Positions 8,459 to 12,509 of a DNA stretch of 12,509 nucleotides are shown here, piece after piece. The stretch is from Stephanodiscus triporus. Lineage: Eukaryota > Bacillariophyta > Thalassiosirophyceae > Thalassiosirales > Thalassiosiraceae. The stretch spans positions 1-12,509 of the forward strand of contig JALLAZ010000721.1 of assembly GCA_036939755.1 (NCBI GenBank), given 5' to 3'. Positions within the stretch are counted from its first letter, which is position 1; each line of letters starts with the position of its first letter. The notes beneath the pieces are model-generated. The model was given only the letters and a program-made list of their open reading frames with translations, was not told the origin of the DNA and ran no database searches. Both the position numbers and the translations under genes were made by a program.

Positions 8459-10861
8459 AGGCGCTGAGAGTCACTTCTTGAGGGTGAAATTCTTCGCATA
8501 TAGGCTTTTCAGGTCGTTTGAGACTTTATCAGCCGCATTTGATGCCGAAACAGAGCAAGTGCTGGCCTCCTTGGCAGCTTTAGTAGCCTCCTTGGCGGCA
8601 TCGCTTGCGTCCTTGGCTGCGCCCTTGGCTTGAGTGATCATCTCCGACATCGATTTCAGCTGGCCACCGATTCCAGACAACACATTTTGACCCGTTTGTT
8701 TTGTGAGGAAGCGGATGAACGCAGCCGAGATGGTAGGATTGTAGACAAGTCCACTCTTGATGAAGTCCTCCATCACCGCGTGGGTTTTCAAAGTCAGCAT
8801 GTACTCAACCCGCTTTCCCTTCAACGTGAATTCCATCCTTTGTTTTCGAATGGTGTGGATCATGGTGAACATCAAGATGGTTTCTTCGAACAGCAGGATT
8901 AGACATTCCTCCTCAGGGATATGCACTTGAGAAAGATGCTGTAGCTCCGCGTCGAAGTGGCGATGAACAGTAGCATACCAATTTAAGGTCTTATCAACCA
9001 CCTTCACCGCCAGCTCTCGTAACTTGCCACGTGGGGGGAGCTTTTTGTTGATAGTAGCCTTGGCCACCAAAGCCGCCGAGGCTAGGGAGGTCTCAATATC
9101 ATGACACTTCCCCTCCAACCCCCCTTCTCCCCGCCAGACCTCTGCACTTGAAGGCTGCAATGAGCGTGCCAGCGACTGCTGTCTTCCCATCGTTGTAGAC
9201 GTATGGCTGCTGGTGGTTATACGATACGACAACCTTCCTTGAGGAACCGGAGTATTGGCCATCCACGGCCACGAACTTCGTGGTCTTCTCCCAATTCGTC
9301 GCAGGATCATAACTAGAATCGAAACAGGGCAAGAAGCAGGCGTCCGTAAAGACCTCAAAAGCATCGCCGGAGGCGCACTCCTTCATCACAAGATCCAAAA
9401 CCTGAGCTTCGGATGTGAATAGGAAGGTGCCCATGATCACTCCGCCCTGCGAGGTGAGATTGGAGCTCAAGCCTGCAAGCCGAGACTTCAAAGCCTTGTT
9501 GGAGGCTCGGAGCCCAGAGAGACCTGAGTACAACTCCATGGTGAACGTGGGGGAGCCTGCGGAATCGTTGACGATGGTGGCCATCAAGAGTCCCCCAGAG
9601 GTGCTACCCCCCAGGGCCGACCGTGGGAGAGCTGACTCAAGGGACACCACGCGCACCACGACCTCGTTGATCTTCTTCAGGGCATAGGTGGTGGCATCTC
9701 TGTGGTCGGCGTCGATCTCCCCACACAACTCTGTAAGGTGATCGATCCCCCTGAGGGCCTCCTGCACTTCAGGCCTGTTGCTGACAGCCAGGGCTTGTTC
9801 AAGAGCTTTGACTGCGCCGTCAGTGACATCATGCACTTCATGGTGTTCCCAGAGTCGGGCAACATCCCTAACATCGTCCTTGATGGCCCAAAGATGTCTA
9901 CTCCCGCGTTTGATCTCAATGATTAGAGTGCGCACCGAGCCCCAGACTGAGAGGCTACCCCCTTGAGGGAAGTCGTCAACTCCTGGATGGCCATTCTGAT
10001 CTCCTGCTCCCGCTCCCAGCATGCACCCCCCTTCAGTTCCACATTACCTGAAGAAAAATCAGGCTCAGTGATGCTGAATGAGGTCTCCTCCCAGTCAAAT
10101 TGGGAGGGGGTCTTGAACAGATACTCAGGCAGGACGTCGTAATCGTCCTCCCTGCTGCTCCTCGTTCGTCTGCTCTGGCCCCCGCCCTTGGAGCTCAAAT
10201 TCTAGGATAGCGCGGGGAATAAACTCGAACGCGCAGTCCTCAAGAGAGGCCTTGGCTGAGACGGACAGCTTGCTTATATCCAACCTTGGATGAAGGAAGG
10301 CGCAGGACGCACTCCCAAACACCTTTGGCTTTGCTGCAGGGACGCAATATGCGCTCTCACAGCCGAGAACAGCCTTGTTGGACTTGTGGGCCACTGTCTT
10401 GCACGCCACATCTCTACACACCCGTCGTCTATCCTTCTTACCCATGGCGTTCTTGTCCTCCCACAAACCTGGCCCTCCCTGGTTCCACCCGCCCCCCAAA
10501 CCCCCGCCCAGAGCCGCCCGGGAGAGCGGCCGAGGGGGGAGAGTAGCAGCAGTGGTGAGCCCCGAAGCGACAGAGATAGGCCCCCCGCGTGCAGCCGACA
10601 ACCAATGCGTGGAAACGCGTGAGGAAGGAATCGAGTGGGCAACACTGGGGGCGGTGCCCAAGTGAGCCCAACTACCGGTGTTGACGGACGGCACGATGGT
10701 GAGGGACTCGAAGTCAAGGGCATCTACCTCGACGCCACTGCGGGTGCCGGGGTCCAACTCATCGGGAGTGAACCGCTGGTTCTGGGAGCGGTCCCTCAAA
10801 AGAAACTCGATAGAAGAAAGAAGGGAAGCGGACACCAAGCAATAGGGGCCCAAAGCTGATC

Positions 10862-10877
10862 AGACGGTTTGCCGTCT
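10862..10877. repeat. Hairpin 1 in A1
   Basis: AGACGG-TTTG-CCGTCT: a perfect 6-bp stem with a 4-nt loop. It is identical in A2 at 1810-1825. Confidence 0.6.
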
Positions 10878-10905
10878 ATCCCCGCGACTCGTCCCTGGTG
10901 GAGTT

Positions 10906-10922
10906 CACTTCTTGAGGAAGTG
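10906..10922. repeat. Hairpin 2 in A1
   Basis: CACTTC-TTGAG-GAAGTG: 6-bp stem, 5-nt loop. The only difference from the A2 copy lies in the loop. Confidence 0.5.
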
Positions 10923-11009
10923 AGTGATTTGGCTTTGGCCTTTATTTGCTTGGGACCGCGTGGTGCACTTTGGATCTTAAGTATGTGTGAGATGTCAGAA
11001 TAATAATCG

Positions 11010-11489
11010 GAAATCTGTTCCCATACCCCCACTTATAGCTTTTCGGTTTCCCCATGCAACGACTACTTAAACCACTTTTATTTTACCCCTACCACAAAAC
11101 CACTTTCATGTTTTTTGGGGTACATTTTTGTTTACCTTGATTGAGTTAGCGTAGATTACATGCATCATAGCATAGCTTTTTGTTTACCTCCCTCAGTGAT
11201 TATCTAGTTTTATATTTGTGTTTTTATATATCTCACTTGCACCACTGTCAATGTTTGTTTACCTCGCTTTTGTTTAAGTTTCACATGTTATATTTTTGTT
11301 AACCTGACTTTTCGTGTTAGCACTTTTTGTTACCCTATTATTTGGTGATCATACTTTTTGTGCACCCCACCTTTAAGCACGCGGTACCGTCTTATTTTCA
11401 TGTCTCTCATGGTGGGTTTGCCTGTTGGGCATTAAAAGGTAACTTAGTGGTAATGATTTCCTAAAACAAATATTATCTCGATGAATTCA
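11010..11489. other. Gene-free AT-rich flank right of the retrotransposon
   Basis: No supported gene, tRNA or structured RNA was seen. The stretch is markedly T-rich on the plus strand and contains an array of a TTTTTGTTTACCT-like motif, listed separately. It separates the 5' end of the retrotransposon from the 3' end of the right-hand relic; both are on the minus strand. Confidence 0.5.
11125..11366 (+). repeat. Six degenerate copies of a TTTTTGTTTACCT motif
   Basis: Copies start at 11125 (TTTTTGTTTACCT), 11177 (TTTTTGTTTACCT), 11252 (TGTTTGTTTACCT), 11293 (TTTTTGTTAACCT), 11324 (TTTTTGTTACCCT) and 11355 (TTTTTGTGCACC). All point the same way with irregular spacing of about 31 to 75 bp. The sequence between copies is not obviously repeated. 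Confidence 0.6.
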
Positions 11490-12310
11490 CTATAGCGGCA
11501 TTTCACATACATCTTCATATCCATCCGCCCAATCATTGTCCCTCATGACGATGTCTTCAATCGGTAGAGCATGTATCCCTTCACGATCAATTTCCTCACT
11601 CTTCTCCAATAGAAGACAGTGTTCGTACGTGTGTCCGTACGCACCACACACATCGCATCTCCGCCTCTTTGGTGCTTTATTTCTGGTAGTCTTTCCCTTA
11701 CCCTTTGCCATGGCAGTCTCCAATCCCGATTTGATGCGCTCACCCTTCTTCGGACGCCCTGGTTTGCTCCCTGTAGTCCAATCAGGACACAAGCGTAAAC
11801 TGTAGTCAGGAAGTCGTCCCTCTTTCACAGACTTAATTGTGATCTTTGCCTCTGGACAAGTTTCCAATGGTAATTGCAGTCGCCACTGCGACCTCTTCCA
11901 CCAGATTGGCATTATATTAATAGGGGTGATCTGAGGACAGATAACTGCACTGACAGCAATAACAGACATGTGCGTCCAGTCGGAATTCTCGATTTACTGT
12001 CCATGTTATTGATGCGCATGTCCTCTTCATTGATATCGTCGTCATTTAAATGATCAAAGTCATCGTCATCAGAGGATGCAAAAAGTGGGGGGACATAATC
12101 TTTGTCCCGTGAATTATCACCATCGTCCTCATCTTCATCATCATCTTCTCCTTCATTGTTGCCCGCCTCCCCAGCCATGATGTCGTACTAGTCTTCGTCC
12201 TCGGACTTGCCCCCGGTGTTGCCCTCCTCCCCACCCATTTCGTCAGCAATGCCCTCCTCTCAACCCATTTTGTCAGCAATGCCCTCCTCCCCACCCATTT
12301 TGTCAGGGAC
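11490..12310 (-). pseudogene. Broken zinc-knuckle / AT-hook protein, probable transposase relic
   Basis: The 3' part is open from ATG 11969 to a TAG at 11490-11492 (159 codons). It has a basic AT-hook-like motif KPGRPKKGERIKSG and a CX2CX4HX4C zinc knuckle (CDVCGAYGHTYEHC). A GRPKK-RI-S-E stretch followed by a zinc knuckle is common at the C-terminus of MULE/MuDR-type transposases; that link is an inference. The same frame is open a few codons upstream of the ATG (ENSDWTH), so the true reading probably enters by frameshift near 11995. The upstream part (frame of ATG 12178) is very acidic (SSDDDDFDHLNDDDINEED) and further upstream has in-frame stops (TAG near 12190, TGA in the middle minisatellite unit). 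No DDE catalytic core lies between the parts, so an internal deletion is possible. Confidence 0.5.
12221..12306 (-). repeat. 30-bp coding minisatellite, about 2.9 units
   Basis: Units at 12221-12250, 12251-12280 and 12281-12306 of the form GCCCTCCTCCCCACCCATTT followed by TGTCAGCAAT. A 30-bp unit keeps the frame and on the minus strand encodes repeats of the type DKMGGEEGIA. The middle unit has a two-base change that makes an in-frame TGA. Confidence 0.8.
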
Positions 12311-12492
12311 GACTGAGTAATTGTCGGGTTCGAAGACATCAAATTGCCGGGTAGTAGGTTAATTTCCTTGGGTGGGCTCGGGAAGGGAGTTCTCAATTTT
12401 CTCACTACGCGCTCATGCGGGAACCTCCAAAAGACAAAGGGAGGGAATCCGATGAAGGGAGGGCATCTGCTGGTCCTCCTGCGACTGCTGTT
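12311..12492. other. Right-edge region without an assigned gene
   Basis: Probably the upstream part of the acidic relic or its 5' flank. Minus-strand frames are open in short stretches only, and nothing is recognised. Confidence 0.35.
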
Positions 12493-12506
12493 GGGGGGGG
12501 GGGGGG
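12493..12506 (+). repeat. Run of 14 G at the right edge
   Basis: G14 followed by CCC at the end of the window. Runs of 8-10 G or C also occur at 258, 795, 1546, 1619, 2319, 2390 and 7513, so long G/C homopolymers are a general trait of this sequence. Confidence 0.8.
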
Positions 12507-12509
12507 CCC

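Larger units (their letters stand above)
1267..11009 (-). mobile_element. DIRS-order (tyrosine recombinase) retrotransposon with split direct repeats, degenerate copy
   Basis: Coding is on the minus strand. The order is A1 (11009-10813), ORF1, small ORF, ORF2 (RT, RNase H, tyrosine recombinase), B1 (2471-2041), A2 (1954-1761), B2 (1700-1267). The A copies differ at about 13 of 194 aligned positions plus a 3-bp indel; the B copies differ at about a dozen positions plus small indels (hand alignment). Such A1-ORF-B1-A2-B2 repeats are typical of Ngaro/PAT-type DIRS elements, which integrate by a tyrosine recombinase and make no target-site duplication. No DDE integrase, aspartic protease or LTR was seen. 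Both large ORFs are disrupted, so this copy is inactive unless the sequence has errors. The exact outer ends are inferred from where the repeats stop matching. Confidence 0.8.
10813..11009 (-). repeat. Split direct repeat A1 (5' end of the element)
   Basis: 197 bp matching A2 at 1761-1954, with about 13 substitutions and one extra 3-bp unit (TTA on the minus strand) as the only indel. The absence of frame-changing indels keeps one minus-strand frame open in both copies. Two short hairpins are conserved. Beyond 11009 the sequence no longer matches A2's flank, so this is either the true 5' end or a truncation point. Confidence 0.85.
8471..11032 (-). pseudogene. ORF1, gag-like protein, frameshifted
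   Basis: First ORF of the retrotransposon, presumed structural (gag-like) from position; no gag domain is recognised by sequence. The reading changes frame at about 10815, 10185, 9965 and 9115, mostly at G-rich runs, ending at a stop at 8471-8473. No in-frame nonsense codons were seen between shifts. The start is unclear: the A1 part has an open frame from 11032 but no ATG; the A2 copy has an ATG with a good context. Visible features in order: the A1-encoded N-terminus, a Gly/Pro-rich stretch (about 10450-10560), a Cys/His cluster (about 10340-10425) with CRDVACKTVAH then CESAYC that may bind zinc, a central region, and an Ala/Lys-rich coiled-coil-like C-terminus (about 8560-8640, AKDASDAAKEATKAAKEAS). 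It ends 12 nt before the small hydrophobic ORF. Confidence 0.6.

Noticed and set aside
8400..8633. Plus-strand ORF with repeated LAALVASLAASLASLAAPL
   Set aside because: It is the antisense of the Ala/Lys-rich coiled-coil codons at the end of ORF1.
1267..11009. LTR retrotransposon with A1 and A2 as LTRs
   Set aside because: A2 is not terminal (B2 lies outside it), the B repeats interlock with it, and there is no DDE integrase or aspartic protease; a tyrosine recombinase follows RNase H instead.
11125..11366. CRISPR array
   Set aside because: The repeated motif is only 13 bp, degenerate and irregularly spaced, and the setting is eukaryotic.

Overview
The window looks like nuclear DNA of a eukaryote, most likely a stramenopile alga of the diatom kind. 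Two things suggest this. The left-hand gene can be read through short GT-AG introns. The large element in the middle encodes proteins that resemble, from memory, tyrosine-recombinase retrotransposon ORFs common in diatom and other algal genomes. The host assignment is an inference; no organism-specific marker is present.

Layout. (1) 1-1041, minus strand: the 5' part of an unrecognised gene with a good ATG context; three introns of 80, 94 and 79 nt each keep the frame open, and the gene runs off the left edge. (2) 1042-1266: a short intergenic stretch with a degenerate AT-rich repeat. (3) 1267-11009, minus strand: a 9.7 kb DIRS-order (tyrosine recombinase) retrotransposon. Read on the minus strand its order is repeat A1 (11009-10813), ORF1/gag-like, a small hydrophobic ORF, ORF2 (N-terminal extension, reverse transcriptase, RNase H, Cys/His linker, tyrosine recombinase), repeat B1 (2471-2041), repeat A2 (1954-1761) and repeat B2 (1700-1267). 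This A1-ORFs-B1-A2-B2 order is the split direct repeat layout of Ngaro/PAT-type elements. (4) 11010-11489: AT-rich, gene-free DNA with six degenerate copies of a TTTTTGTTTACCT-like motif. (5) 11490-12310, minus strand: a broken gene with an acidic N-terminal part, a 30-bp coding minisatellite, and a C-terminal AT-hook plus CX2CX4HX4C zinc knuckle, probably a transposase relic. (6) The window ends in a run of 14 G.

The retrotransposon is a dead copy. ORF2 carries five in-frame stops and about five frameshifts, and ORF1 carries about four frameshifts, many at G/C homopolymers. Several stops, and two apparent losses of recombinase arginines, fit C-to-T (or G-to-A) change. In a live copy, ORF1 would package the RNA, the reverse transcriptase and RNase H would copy it, and the tyrosine recombinase would insert a circular DNA regenerated through the A and B repeats.
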